From a virus: a stretch of DNA of 35,983 nt. The stretch lies in the IMG/VR virus record IMGVR_UViG_3300005471_000036, positions 1-35,983 of that record, one strand, 5' to 3'. The notes beneath the pieces were generated by a model, which was not told the DNA's origin, made no database searches, and saw nothing but the letters and a program-made list of their open reading frames with translations. This document shows, piece by piece, positions 1 through 6,647 of this stretch; the stretch's first letter is position 1; each line of letters opens with the position of its first letter. The position numbers were made by a program, and so were the translations under genes.

Positions 1-345
1 TCGCTTGTCACGGCGCTGGCGAACATCCCGCGCGTCAGCGGTCGTCCGGTGTTCGTCTACCAGAACTACGGAGACATGATGTGGCTGTGGGGAGAGACGA
101 TCAAGCGCGCGAAGATCCAGCGCCTGACGCCGCACTGCTGCCGCCATGGCTTCGCTACCGAGCTGCTGCGGGCTGGCGTCGATGTCGTCACGGTCGCCTG
201 GCTGGGAGGATGGAGTTCGCCGGCTGAGGTGTTCAAGACCTACGGGCACGCACTCAAAGACCGGACGCTTACGAACGTCCTGGCTGGCACAAAATTGACA
301 CAGCCGATCGAGGAAGTGGTGAAAGCGTTGGAAAATACTGCATAA
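1..345 (+). CDS. int: Tyrosine-recombinase phage integrase, C-terminal part (5' end outside window)
   Basis: The reading frame is open from base 1, so the gene starts before the window; about 114 residues are visible. They hold the catalytic half of a tyrosine recombinase: the HxxRH box (TPHCCRHGFAT, about bases 130-160), a LGGWSS segment where many family members have LGHSS (Trp in place of the third His, an accepted variant), and the Tyr nucleophile in TYGHA near base 241. Such enzymes recombine attP with attB to insert or excise the phage. The C-terminus (GTKLTQP) is encoded by one copy of a 22-bp repeat that recurs in the next gene. The arm-binding and core-binding domains cannot be seen. 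Confidence 0.9.
   Translation, partial: SLVTALANIPRVSGRPVFVYQNYGDMMWLWGETIKRAKIQRLTPHCCRHGFATELLRAGVDVVTVAWLGGWSSPAEVFKTYGHALKDRTLTNVLAGTKLTQPIEEVVKALENTA
284..305 (+). repeat. 22-bp direct repeat, copy 1 (in integrase 3' end)
   Basis: Bases 284-305 are identical to 489-510, starting CTGGCACAAAA and ending TTGACACAGCC. In both places the frame reads GTKLTQP. The copies lie 205 bp apart in different genes. This could be a small duplication, an integrase arm-binding site or a control sequence; each copy contains a perfect TTGACA, but I see no good -10 box at 17 bp. Confidence 0.85.
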
Positions 346-430
346 TTTGACTTAACCAGCTTCCCACTGTTTGAACAGGGTTAAAATCGGTAGGCTCGAA
401 ATTCCCCTTATTTGCAGGAGCTTTAGGAAA

Positions 431-709
431 ATGAGCGATCTGGAAAACGACCAAACTGCCGTGAACGATCAGCGAACTCAGGCCGACTCTGGCACAAAAT
501 TGACACAGCCCCGTTCCGCCTTTGATCTGGAGGACGCGCGCCGCAACCTGATCGCCATGCGCGTCCGGTTCGGCGCCAACACGCCCAAGGGGCACGCCTG
601 CTCGAACCTCATTGAGCAGGTCAAGAACATGGCCGGCGCGACCGGAGATCAGAAGGCCAGCCTGCACAAGTCCATCAGCAAGTCGATCGCGAAACTTAAC
701 GCCGCATAG
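431..709 (+). CDS. Small phage protein of unknown function
   Basis: 92 residues from ATG 431, chosen because AGGAG (416-420) lies 10 bases upstream; a TTG at 371 in the same frame has no better ribosome site. The protein is hydrophilic and largely helical at its end (SLHKSISKSIAKLNAA), without a signal peptide or membrane segment. Near residue 20 it holds the GTKLTQP peptide shared with the integrase C-terminus through the 22-bp repeat. It is the first of a run of closely spaced plus-strand genes leading to rtcB. No family recognised. Confidence 0.65.
   Translation: MSDLENDQTAVNDQRTQADSGTKLTQPRSAFDLEDARRNLIAMRVRFGANTPKGHACSNLIEQVKNMAGATGDQKASLHKSISKSIAKLNAA
489..510 (+). repeat. 22-bp direct repeat, copy 2 (in the 431-709 gene)
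   Basis: Exact copy of 284-305; see that entry. It lies inside the coding frame of the following gene and is translated in the same frame as in the integrase. Confidence 0.85.
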
Positions 710-727
710 GGCGGCAGGAGGATGACG

Positions 728-1090
728 ATGGAGAGCGTTGAGCAACTTCAAAAAATAGCCGGCGAGGCCCAGGACAAGCTCTGGCAAATACAAGCCAACG
801 AGCGCCGTAAGGCCAACGGTTCTAAGGTCGGGAAGACCTTCCGAACGAGGAACAGCTATTCGTGCCCCGAGAAGCCTTCGGACTATTGGTGGCTTTGGGC
901 CAAGGTGACGCGGATGGACGACGGCGGAATGCTCTACGCCACCACGTTCCAAGTGGATAGGTACGGCTCGATCGACATTAAGCGCGATCAGTGCATCCAC
1001 CACGCGCAATGCTACACCCAATGCCCCGCGGCCGAGTTCAACCGGGCTTGGAAGGCCCTGCTGAGGTTGGTCAACAGCACTCTTCAGTAG
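728..1090 (+). CDS. Hypothetical phage protein with Cys/His residues
   Basis: 120 residues from ATG 728. Another ATG at 722 touches the AGGAGG at 716-721, whereas 728 lies six bases beyond it, a normal spacing. The N-terminus looks helical (MESVEQLQKIAGEAQDKLWQ). The middle is aromatic-rich (YWWLWAKVTRMDDGGMLYAT), and near the end a C-x4-HH-x2-C-x3-C cluster (DQCIHHAQCYTQC) might bind metal or form disulphides. No family recognised. Part of the plus-strand run before rtcB. Confidence 0.65.
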   Translation: MESVEQLQKIAGEAQDKLWQIQANERRKANGSKVGKTFRTRNSYSCPEKPSDYWWLWAKVTRMDDGGMLYATTFQVDRYGSIDIKRDQCIHHAQCYTQCPAAEFNRAWKALLRLVNSTLQ

Positions 1091-1108
1091 GCACAGGGAG
1101 ACTGCGGC

Positions 1109-1435
1109 ATGGGTTGCTTACCAGAATTCAAGGCGGGACGCGCGGAGGTCTGCACGATCGACCGCGTTACTGACCAAGGCGCCGGCCAAGAATATTTCGT
1201 CCGCCTGCCGGATGGCTATTTGCTGGCCTGCGGAAGCTACAAGGGAGCCGACAAGCGCGCTGATGCCATCGCCGGCCTCGTCAACGTCGTGATGCGCTGG
1301 GAGGGCGCTTGGCCGCCGATAGGCGTCATGGAAGCGGTTGTCGAGAACAACCTGATAGATGTGCTTCGAGATCGCATGGCCCGAGGCGAGCCGGTTCCTG
1401 ACCTCACCTTCCATGTCTCGAATGGAGAGCGCTGA
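1109..1435 (+). CDS. Hypothetical protein
   Basis: 108 residues; ATG 1109 follows GGGAG (1096-1100) at good spacing. Soluble, mixed alpha/beta composition, with a patch reading EYFVRLPDGYLLACGSYKG and a C-terminal helix before PDLTFHVSNGER. No motif or family recognised. The next gene follows seven bases after the stop codon, so they are probably co-transcribed. Confidence 0.6.
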   Translation: MGCLPEFKAGRAEVCTIDRVTDQGAGQEYFVRLPDGYLLACGSYKGADKRADAIAGLVNVVMRWEGAWPPIGVMEAVVENNLIDVLRDRMARGEPVPDLTFHVSNGER

Positions 1436-1441
1436 ACCCAG

Positions 1442-1819
1442 ATGCGCGTGATCCGTCGAAAGGGTTTCGGAGCAAGGGTCGAGGTGGCAGGAACGCCGCC
1501 CGATAGAAAGCGCCCCACGTTGCCTGCCGCGGCAATTGAGGAGATCAGCCGCACGCTAGAAGAACCGGCCGCGGTGATACTTGCGAGGCTACTTGAGCGC
1601 CGCATAGGGCGTGGTGGCGGGTTGCGCGACCCTCGCCCCGGCTTCTCACGGGATCGCTACCACACGTTCGCAGTCGATAGGTATGTCGAGGGCTGGATAA
1701 AGAAACAAGCGGATGAGCGCGGCCTTGCCCGCGGGGCGTTCATCGGAATGCTTCTAGAAGCTGCAACAGAAATGACCGCCGACGATCTTGATGATCTGCT
1801 GGCGGGTGACCGATCCTGA
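1442..1819 (+). CDS. Hypothetical protein, possibly ribbon-helix-helix-like
   Basis: 125 residues. The first 30 are basic and Pro-rich. The stretch at about residues 76-108 (TFAVDRYVEGWIKKQADERG and the LARGAFIGMLLEA that follows) has the strand-helix-turn-helix rhythm of ribbon-helix-helix DNA-binding proteins; this is inferred from pattern only. The acidic tail MTADDLDDLLAGD ends 20 bases before rtcB, so both probably share a transcript and this protein might regulate it. Confidence 0.55.
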   Translation: MRVIRRKGFGARVEVAGTPPDRKRPTLPAAAIEEISRTLEEPAAVILARLLERRIGRGGGLRDPRPGFSRDRYHTFAVDRYVEGWIKKQADERGLARGAFIGMLLEAATEMTADDLDDLLAGDRS

Positions 1820-1839
1820 CCGAATATCGAGGAACCCCC

Positions 1840-3183
1840 ATGCGAACAGACCCTTACCAGGCCCGCGCCCGTGAGCTTTGCCTTGCTGCCGGCATAGAGC
1901 CTGACAGCCGTATCGGCGAGGGCCGCGGACAGCCTGCGTGGTGCACGTTCCGGGATGAGGCAAGGAAAGAGCACGTCGCGGCGGAACAGGCATCAGTTGC
2001 CGCGGAGATGGCGGCAAACACTATCGCGCCACAGGCCCCGGAATATCAGAACAGCCCGCTAAAGGTCTTTGGCGACCACGACGGGAACACACTTGCCCAG
2101 ATGCGCAATTGCATGTCGATAGGCAACGCCGTGGCCGGCGTGATCTGCGCTGACGGTCATCTTGGCTATGCGCAGCCAGTCGGCGGTGTAATTGCCTATG
2201 AGGGCCAGATCAGCATTTCCGGGGTCGGCTTTGACATCGGTTGCGGCAATATGGCCGTGCGCCTGGATACTCCGTTCGCCGACATTCAGCCCCGTCTTGG
2301 CGAGATTATCAAGGACGTGCACAAGGTCATTTCGTTCGGCGTCGGGCGGACCAATGACGAGCGTGTCGAGCATGAGCTATTCGACGATTCGGATGCTTGG
2401 CGGGAGGCCGACCGCGAGGATTATCGCCAGAAGGCCGTGACCCAGCTCGGCACCGTAGGATCAGGCAACCATTACGTTGACCTGATGCGCGACGAGTCCG
2501 GCTTTGTCTGGATAGGCGTGCACTTCGGTTCGCGCGGCCTGGGGCATTCTAGCGCGACCAAATACCTCAAGGCGGCCGGCGGCAAGGACGGCATGAACGT
2601 CCCGCCCGCCGTGATCGACGAGGATTCCGAGATCGGCCGCCGCTACATTGCCGCCATGGAATTGGCGGGGCGATACTCCTACGCCGGCCGAGAATGGGTC
2701 GTGGAGCGCGTCCGCAAGATCATCGGCGGCAGCGTGACGGATATGGTGCACAACCATCATAACTACGCCTGGCGCGAGAACCACGGCGGGAAAGACCTGT
2801 GGGTTGTCCGCAAGGGCGCCACGCCTGCCTTCCCCGGCCAGCGAGGTTTCGTTGGCGGCTCGATGGGCGATGACGCTGTGATTATCGAGGGCGTCGATAG
2901 CGAGGAAGCGAAGGCGTCGCTCTATTCGACCATTCACGGCGCTGGCCGGCTGTTTGGCCGCAAGGAGGCCAAGCGTCGTTTTGACCGCAAGACGATGGAC
3001 GGCTGGTTGCAAGACCGCGGCGTCACGCTAATCGGCGGCGATCTGGACGAAAGCCCGATGGCATACAGGCGCCTGCCTGACGTGCTGGCGCATCATTCGG
3101 GGTCGACTAAGGTTCTGCATACGCTGCGGCCGTTCGCCGTCGCTATGGCGGGAGAAAACGAGTTTGACCCGTTCAAGGATTAA
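1840..3183 (+). CDS. rtcB: RtcB-type RNA-splicing ligase (3'-phosphate/5'-OH RNA ligase)
   Basis: 447 residues; GAGGA before ATG 1840. RtcB joins RNA ends carrying 2',3'-cyclic or 3'-phosphate to 5'-OH ends, using GTP and Mn(II), and repairs cleaved tRNAs. The family signatures are present: DGHLGY (105-110), GFDIGCGN (metal Cys135), GTVGSGNH (Asn210, metal His211), VHFGSRGLG (metal His228), MVHNHH (metal His304), RKGAT...GGSMG (324-343), HGAGR (guanylylated nucleophile His366) and DESPMAYR (403-410). All expected catalytic and metal residues are kept, so it should be active. Residues 1-65 (PYQARARELCLAAGIEPD..., AWCTFRDEARKEH) are an extension absent from ordinary RtcB and resemble small alphaproteobacterial phage proteins. 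The stop codon directly abuts a tRNA gene. I see no RtcA or archease. Confidence 0.95.
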   Translation: MRTDPYQARARELCLAAGIEPDSRIGEGRGQPAWCTFRDEARKEHVAAEQASVAAEMAANTIAPQAPEYQNSPLKVFGDHDGNTLAQMRNCMSIGNAVAGVICADGHLGYAQPVGGVIAYEGQISISGVGFDIGCGNMAVRLDTPFADIQPRLGEIIKDVHKVISFGVGRTNDERVEHELFDDSDAWREADREDYRQKAVTQLGTVGSGNHYVDLMRDESGFVWIGVHFGSRGLGHSSATKYLKAAGGKDGMNVPPAVIDEDSEIGRRYIAAMELAGRYSYAGREWVVERVRKIIGGSVTDMVHNHHNYAWRENHGGKDLWVVRKGATPAFPGQRGFVGGSMGDDAVIIEGVDSEEAKASLYSTIHGAGRLFGRKEAKRRFDRKTMDGWLQDRGVTLIGGDLDESPMAYRRLPDVLAHHSGSTKVLHTLRPFAVAMAGENEFDPFKD

Positions 3184-3260
3184 CTGTGTGTGGCGCAGTC
3201 CGGTAGCGCACATGATTTGGAATCATGGGGTCGCAGGTTCGAATCCTGCCACACAGACCA
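3184..3260 (+). tRNA. tRNA-Pro (UGG), phage-borne
   Basis: 77-nt cloverleaf, every arm paired: acceptor CTGTGTG/CACACAG, D-stem GCGC/GCGC, anticodon stem CATGA/TCATG with loop TTTGGAA (anticodon TGG at 3218-3220), T-arm GCAGG-TTCGAAT-CCTGC, discriminator A and an encoded CCA. C1:G72 with A73 are the identity elements of bacterial tRNA-Pro. Nucleotide 1 is the base after the rtcB TAA (3181-3183), so the tRNA is probably cut by RNase P out of the rtcB transcript. It has no intron. Confidence 0.95.
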
Positions 3261-3288
3261 CTTACACGCTCTTGAGCAGGGATTGACC

Positions 3289-3621
3289 ATGATAGACTTG
3301 AATGAAATTGCTAAGCACTGCGAGGAAGCCGCTGGCCCCGATCGCTCCATCGATGGCATGATAGCGATTGCCGTGGGTGCCACGATGCCAGACGATCCTG
3401 CCGGCTGGCCGCCTAGGTACACCGCATCGATCGACGCCGCGCTGACGCTGGTGCCGAAGGGCTTTGCAAGTGCAGTTGGCACGATGGCCTTTGAAGGGTC
3501 CCTCTCTAAGCCTTGGGGTTGCTATTGGGAGCCGAACGGCACGCCGCACACTTTTGAAGCCGCAACACCGGCCCTTGCCCTTTGCGCCGCCGCACTACGC
3601 GCCGCGCCCGCTCAGTCGTAA
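3289..3621 (+). CDS. Small phage protein, ABA-sandwich-like
   Basis: 110 residues from ATG 3289; an in-frame start at 3190 would lie within the tRNA and is rejected. The sequence has a pattern common to small tailed-phage proteins: an N-terminal helix (NEIAKHCEEAAGPDRSIDGM), then YTASIDAALTLVP, a short central beta region, and the C-terminal ATPALALCAAALRA helix. This resembles the phage ABA-sandwich family; its function is unknown. It follows the tRNA by 28 bases and is probably read from the same transcript. Confidence 0.75.
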   Translation: MIDLNEIAKHCEEAAGPDRSIDGMIAIAVGATMPDDPAGWPPRYTASIDAALTLVPKGFASAVGTMAFEGSLSKPWGCYWEPNGTPHTFEAATPALALCAAALRAAPAQS

Positions 3622-3634
3622 ACAGGCACAGCTA

Positions 3635-3814
3635 ATGCTCGCACAGATAAAATCACCCTACTTCACTGCCGGACTCGTCTTGGTTGAAGATATCGTGACG
3701 GAAGCGGCCCCGATCCTGAAGTTCATGATCGGATGGGGACGGGCTGGCGTGCGAGGTTACTGTCGGGGCCATGGCTGGGAAGTTAAAATCGTTCAACAGC
3801 AACCGCAGTCCTAA
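3635..3814 (+). CDS. Small conserved phage protein
   Basis: 59 residues from ATG 3635. The pattern SPYFTAGLVLVEDIVTEAAP followed by ILKFMIGWGRAGVRGYCRGHGW is one I recognise from small genes in alphaproteobacterial prophages; no function is known. A longer in-frame ORF starting at 3464 overlaps the previous gene and is not supported. Starts 13 bases after the preceding stop codon. Confidence 0.7.
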   Translation: MLAQIKSPYFTAGLVLVEDIVTEAAPILKFMIGWGRAGVRGYCRGHGWEVKIVQQQPQS

Positions 3815-3829
3815 GCGAACATCGGGGCC

Positions 3830-4138
3830 ATGCGCGCAATAGACAGGACGACAAAACTATTTGTGGCCTCAGTGAAGGAGGCGCTGCCGAATACGGGCAT
3901 CCAAGTGCAGCGATCGACCGCCGCTCATGGCCGCTCCAATTACGTCTACATCATCCTAGGTGGAGGCCGGCGCAGCCTGAAGGTTCGCATCTCGGACCAC
4001 GCAGTGGGGATGCGAAGGGCTCTCTATGGCCAAGAGGACTTGTTTGTCCACCATCTCGCAAAGCCGTCGAGCTGGGCGGTTTGGGTCAGCCGATTGCCGC
4101 AGTTCCTCACTGCTGGCCAATCTGCGCACGACTCCTGA
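3830..4138 (+). CDS. Hypothetical phage protein
   Basis: 102 residues, last gene of the plus-strand left block. The core RSNYVYIILGGGRRSLKVRI with SDHAVGMRRALYGQ and AKPSSWAVWVSRL resembles small phage proteins of Hyphomicrobiales prophages; function unknown. The ribosome site is weak (GGGGCC before ATG). The terminator just downstream at 4142-4175 belongs mainly to the opposing late operon. Confidence 0.65.
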   Translation: MRAIDRTTKLFVASVKEALPNTGIQVQRSTAAHGRSNYVYIILGGGRRSLKVRISDHAVGMRRALYGQEDLFVHHLAKPSSWAVWVSRLPQFLTAGQSAHDS

Positions 4139-4141
4139 AAC

Positions 4142-4175
4142 AAAAAAAGCCCGACCACCTTTCGGCAGCCGGGCT
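4142..4175 (-). terminator. Rho-independent terminator ending the leftward late operon
   Basis: On the minus strand AGCCCG (4175-4170) pairs with CGGGCT (4153-4148), with inner pairing in the loop, and is followed by a run of seven T. It lies between convergent blocks: the late/lysis operon (last gene 4260) and the plus-strand rtcB block (last gene ends 4138). On the plus strand the hairpin lacks a T run. Confidence 0.8.
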
Positions 4176-4259
4176 CAAGTCTGGGAGGGCGCTAAACAGC
4201 GCAGTCCTACCGAGCAAGGAAACGGGAGCCCGGTAGTTTGAACGGCTACTCAGCCGAAT

Positions 4260-4427
4260 TCAATTGAACCACCACGCAAGCCAGAGGACAGCAACGCCAA
4301 TCCAGGCAATGATGATCGATCCGAGGCCGAAGAACTCCCCCTGTGACGACCGCATTCCATTGGCGAACAGAACAACAGCGGTCCAGAGGACAGCCAAGGC
4401 GGTTCCGAGGCCGGCGAAGATGATCAC
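4260..4427 (-). CDS. Small two-helix membrane protein (GTG start)
   Basis: 55 residues. The start is GTG 4427, set by AAGGAG eight bases upstream; its GTGA overlaps the stop of the previous gene. Two hydrophobic helices: about residues 3-23 (IFAGLGTALAVLWTAVVLFA) and 35-54 (GLGSIIIAWIGVAVLWLAWW), joined by a short polar loop. Last gene of the lysis/late operon. A holin- or moron-like membrane role is possible; no family recognised. Confidence 0.7.
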   Translation of the reverse strand: MIIFAGLGTALAVLWTAVVLFANGMRSSQGEFFGLGSIIIAWIGVAVLWLAWWFN

Positions 4428-4708
4428 CGTATCCACTCCTTCGCCCTCGGATTACAAGGGTCAGGTTTCCCGGCTTCGTAAGCCTCGCTCATGGCTTGAT
4501 ATCGGCCGGCGCCCTTGCACTGCTCTTTCCATTGCTTCAGCCTGTGGCGGTCCAGATAGGCTTTGGAGTACGTTCCAAAGACAGGATTTGGTCCGGGGTG
4601 ATAATCCGCCCGCGCCATTCGTCCCGTGGTCCATATTGCTATCAGGATGACGGCGACGAACGTCAGGATTGGCCAGACTTTGGCGGCCTGCGCAGGTGAC
4701 TTAAACAT
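4424..4708 (-). CDS. Small single-pass membrane protein
   Basis: 94 residues from ATG 4708, overlapping the preceding stop codon by eight bases. One transmembrane helix (about residues 11-29, VWPILTFVAVILIAIWTTG) is followed by a polar, basic domain with two Cys (EQCKGAG, PDPCNP), which might form a periplasmic disulphide. A longer in-frame start at 4738 is possible but lies inside the previous gene. Position and topology suggest a lysis accessory such as a spanin component, but no lipobox is visible; function unknown. Confidence 0.6.
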   Translation of the reverse strand: MFKSPAQAAKVWPILTFVAVILIAIWTTGRMARADYHPGPNPVFGTYSKAYLDRHRLKQWKEQCKGAGRYQAMSEAYEAGKPDPCNPRAKEWIR

Positions 4709-4868
4709 GGATGACGAAGCCGAAAACTTTCCAACCAATCAGAAACAGCAGAACGAACAACAGCAAATCCGCTCCCCAGCCGAACCCTCCAGCGTTCCAT
4801 GGGCGACCCCACCCCCAGCCGAAAAGCCAGAGGATCATCAACAGCCAGAATATGAAACCGATCGACAT
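4701..4868 (-). CDS. Small Trp-rich membrane protein
   Basis: 55 residues from ATG 4868 with AAGGAG about seven bases upstream. Topology: hydrophobic helix 4-18 (GFIFWLLMILWLFGWGW), short polar Gly/Trp loop (RPWNAGGFGWG), second helix 34-53 (LLLFVLLFLIGWKVFGFVI). Similar small two-helix proteins occur in Hyphomicrobiales phages near the endolysin; a holin or antiholin role is possible but not shown. Starts three bases after the previous stop codon. Confidence 0.7.
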   Translation of the reverse strand: MSIGFIFWLLMILWLFGWGWGRPWNAGGFGWGADLLLFVLLFLIGWKVFGFVIHV

Positions 4869-4870
4869 AG

Positions 4871-5050
4871 CTAGTCTCCTTCTTCAATTGTAATGCGATA
4901 CGATTTGCCCCGCGCGAAGGCCTCGCGGTCCTTCAGCACGTTCATGAAAATCTGTTCCTCGGGGAAGTTCGGAGACTTCTGCCAGGTGATGGTGACCTTG
5001 ACCAATCTTCCGAATGGCACGGCGGCCTGACATTGAGCTTTAACGAACAT
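4871..5050 (-). CDS. Small soluble hypothetical protein
   Basis: 59 residues from ATG 5050 to TAG 4871-4873; overlaps the 3' end of the upstream gene by 11 bases. Predicted mostly beta with a helix: FGRLVKVTITWQKSPNFPEE, then QIFMNVLKDREAFARG and SYRITIEEGD. No membrane segment and no recognised family. It sits among membrane-protein genes of the lysis block, so it may be translationally coupled to them. Confidence 0.65.
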   Translation of the reverse strand: MFVKAQCQAAVPFGRLVKVTITWQKSPNFPEEQIFMNVLKDREAFARGKSYRITIEEGD

Positions 5051-5504
5051 GTCCGGGCCGCTTGCGAAGCGCGACGAACACCAGAATGGATGTCATCGCG
5101 AGCCCGAGTATCACAGTGATGGCCTGCCAGAGCTGGGCAGAGCCTTCAGCACGGCTCACGATTTGGACAATGCGGGCTTCAAGGTCGGAGACCTTGGCTT
5201 CCACTCCCTTGATCCGGACATCTACTTCAGCGCGCGGCGCCAGCGTGCCTTGCTGATCTTTCAGCGTGGCGCGAAACTCGTTGACACTATCGAACCGCTT
5301 CTCGGCTGCGCTCTCGGCCTTTGCCACCGCTTCCTTTGCGGCGGCAAGGGCTGCGGCGACGGCCTTTTCCTGAGCGTCAAAACGCTGGTTGTTCGCAGTC
5401 GATCGCTCGTTGAGGATAGAGAGCAATTCCCGCGGCGTGGGGTCTGCGGCCTGACCAAACGCCGGACTCGCGACAAGCGTGAAGATTACCAGCCAGAATT
5501 TCAT
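5040..5504 (-). CDS. Exported coiled-coil membrane protein of the lysis region
   Basis: 154 residues from ATG 5504. An alternative start, ATG 5531, overlaps the upstream stop codon and adds nine residues. It has a signal peptide (MKFWLVIFTLVASPAFG, likely cut before QAADP), then an Ala/Glu-rich coiled coil (about residues 30-115, with AEKRFDSVNEFRATLKDQQG and EAKVSDLEARI), and a C-terminal transmembrane helix (ITVILGLAMTSILVFVAL) with a basic tail. A periplasm-spanning rod anchored at the inner membrane fits a lysis accessory or inner-membrane spanin-like role; that is inference. The type is frequent beside phage endolysins in this order. Confidence 0.7.
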   Translation of the reverse strand: MKFWLVIFTLVASPAFGQAADPTPRELLSILNERSTANNQRFDAQEKAVAAALAAAKEAVAKAESAAEKRFDSVNEFRATLKDQQGTLAPRAEVDVRIKGVEAKVSDLEARIVQIVSRAEGSAQLWQAITVILGLAMTSILVFVALRKRPGHVR

Positions 5505-5530
5505 GATGCCCCCGTAGGGGCGATGCCCCA

Positions 5531-5860
5531 TTACCTCGTTGTCTTGTTGCTGCGTTCCCGAAGATCCTGCGCAGTCAGCAGGGCCTTGATATCGATGATG
5601 CCGGCCTTGACGCCTTCCAGCTTTTCTTCCACGCGTGTCAGCCGTTCGCCTTGGCTCGCGGATTGCGGACCGGCGGCAGCGCTTGCCTTCTCGAGGATTT
5701 CGATCCTGGAATCCGCCTTTGAGGCCCACCAAGCCGCTGTCAGGGCCTGCCCCGAGAACAGCAAAATGAGCGTCACGATCAGGGCAATCGGAACTTTCTT
5801 GTCCCAATGCCAGCTTGCATAGCTTTGATCGATAACGGTTTCTGGCCTTCGCTTCGTCAT
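5531..5860 (-). CDS. Single-pass membrane protein with coiled coil
   Basis: 109 residues from ATG 5860; an earlier in-frame start at 5941 adds unrelated sequence. One transmembrane helix at about residues 21-45 (KKVPIALIVTLILLFSGQAL), then a helical coiled-coil region (SRIEILEKASAAAGPQ, ERLTRVEEKLEGVKAGI, DIKALLTAQDLRERS). This N-in/C-out architecture is common for spanin-type or holin-associated proteins, though I cannot assign it. Its stop codon overlaps the alternative ATG of the next gene (TAATG). Confidence 0.7.
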   Translation of the reverse strand: MTKRRPETVIDQSYASWHWDKKVPIALIVTLILLFSGQALTAAWWASKADSRIEILEKASAAAGPQSASQGERLTRVEEKLEGVKAGIIDIKALLTAQDLRERSNKTTR

Positions 5861-6000
5861 TGCGGGTTCCGTCACTGAAATATGCGCGACGGAGGATAGA
5901 AACCTGTGATTGAATGTCGGGTAGCTTTCATTGGAAATCACCTTTTCCGGTGGGAGTCAGGTCCGGCTTGCCGGTTCGTGCCAGCAAGTCGGGCCGCCTG

Positions 6001-6153
6001 TTACTTCCTCAGTGCGTCCGCCTTGGCGTGGAGTTTCGCGGACAGTGCATTGGCGCCAATGACGAGCTTCTGAATGTCATCCTTGTAAAACCAGATCAGT
6101 GCACCACCGGCCGCGAAGCAGGCAATGTCTCCGAGAATAACGAGCAAGGTCAT
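6001..6153 (-). CDS. Very small membrane protein
   Basis: 50 residues. ATG 6153 overlaps the stop of the preceding gene (ATGA), so it is translationally coupled. One hydrophobic helix (TLLVILGDIACFAAGGALIW, residues 2-21) followed by an amphipathic helix (KLVIGANALSAKLHAKADAL). Probably a holin-associated peptide; no family recognised. About 140 bases without a convincing gene separate it from the next gene. Confidence 0.65.
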   Translation of the reverse strand: MTLLVILGDIACFAAGGALIWFYKDDIQKLVIGANALSAKLHAKADALRK

Positions 6154-6647
6154 TTTGTAGTTCCCTTCTGTGTTACCGCGAGTGTCGCCGCCATACGCTG
6201 GTTGCCGCGCATCATCATGCGGTCACCGAACCAGAAGCCCATGATCGCGCCGAAGATGCCGGCGGTTTCATCGCTCCAGAGCAACTTCACGAGTTGTCCG
6301 AGGTCATAACCGCTGTTCACCGCGTAGATAAAAAGTCCGGCTTCTAAAAGAATCCACATATGGAAGAATACCAAGGTGATGTAGGGGCGCACAAATATGG
6401 CCAGCGCGTCCACAAAACGGTTGCCACTAAGGCCGCTTGCAAAAGCATAAATATGGTCTGCCTGTCGAATATCAGCCTGAGCATTTGCAAGATCAATCTG
6501 TAACGCGCCGCCTTCCTTAGCAGCCTGTAACTGGAGCTGGGCCATGGCAAGAGCATGGGCGTTGGTCTCCTTCAGACTGAGCCATTGCATGAGAGCCGGC
6601 GCAAATCCGGCTAGTGCTCCAAGTACCGCGATGATTCCGGTGATCAT
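6150..6647 (-). CDS. Holin-like membrane protein (3-TM type)
   Basis: 165 residues. ATG 6647 overlaps the stop codon of the previous gene (ATGA), which decides the start over the in-frame ATG 6713. Hydrophobic segments: about 3-19 (TGIIAVLGALAGFAPAL), 88-110 (YITLVFFHMWILLEAGLFIY) and 130-147 (GIFGAIMGFWFGDRMM), with an amphipathic Ala/Gln-rich helix between the first two. The layout resembles the three-helix holins of gene-transfer agents and related phages. Holins permeabilise the inner membrane to release endolysin. Directly follows another holin-like gene. Confidence 0.65.
   Translation of the reverse strand: MITGIIAVLGALAGFAPALMQWLSLKETNAHALAMAQLQLQAAKEGGALQIDLANAQADIRQADHIYAFASGLSGNRFVDALAIFVRPYITLVFFHMWILLEAGLFIYAVNSGYDLGQLVKLLWSDETAGIFGAIMGFWFGDRMMMRGNQRMAATLAVTQKGTTK

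Noticed and set aside
269-1021. Long minus-strand ORF opposite the left gene block
   Set aside because: Typical high-GC antisense frame; plus-strand genes here have ribosome sites and tight spacing.
3184-3260. tRNA-Pro as the phage attachment site
   Set aside because: The integrase gene lies nearly 3 kb away with phage genes between and on both sides; I see no second partial copy of the tRNA in the window.
3190-3288. Coding start at 3190 giving a longer first part to the 3289-3621 gene
   Set aside because: The added residues come from translation of the tRNA-Pro gene; ATG 3289 is the first sensible start.
4264-4893. Several plus-strand ORFs in the lysis region
   Set aside because: They are antisense to the small membrane-protein genes of the minus strand, which have ribosome sites and coupled starts.
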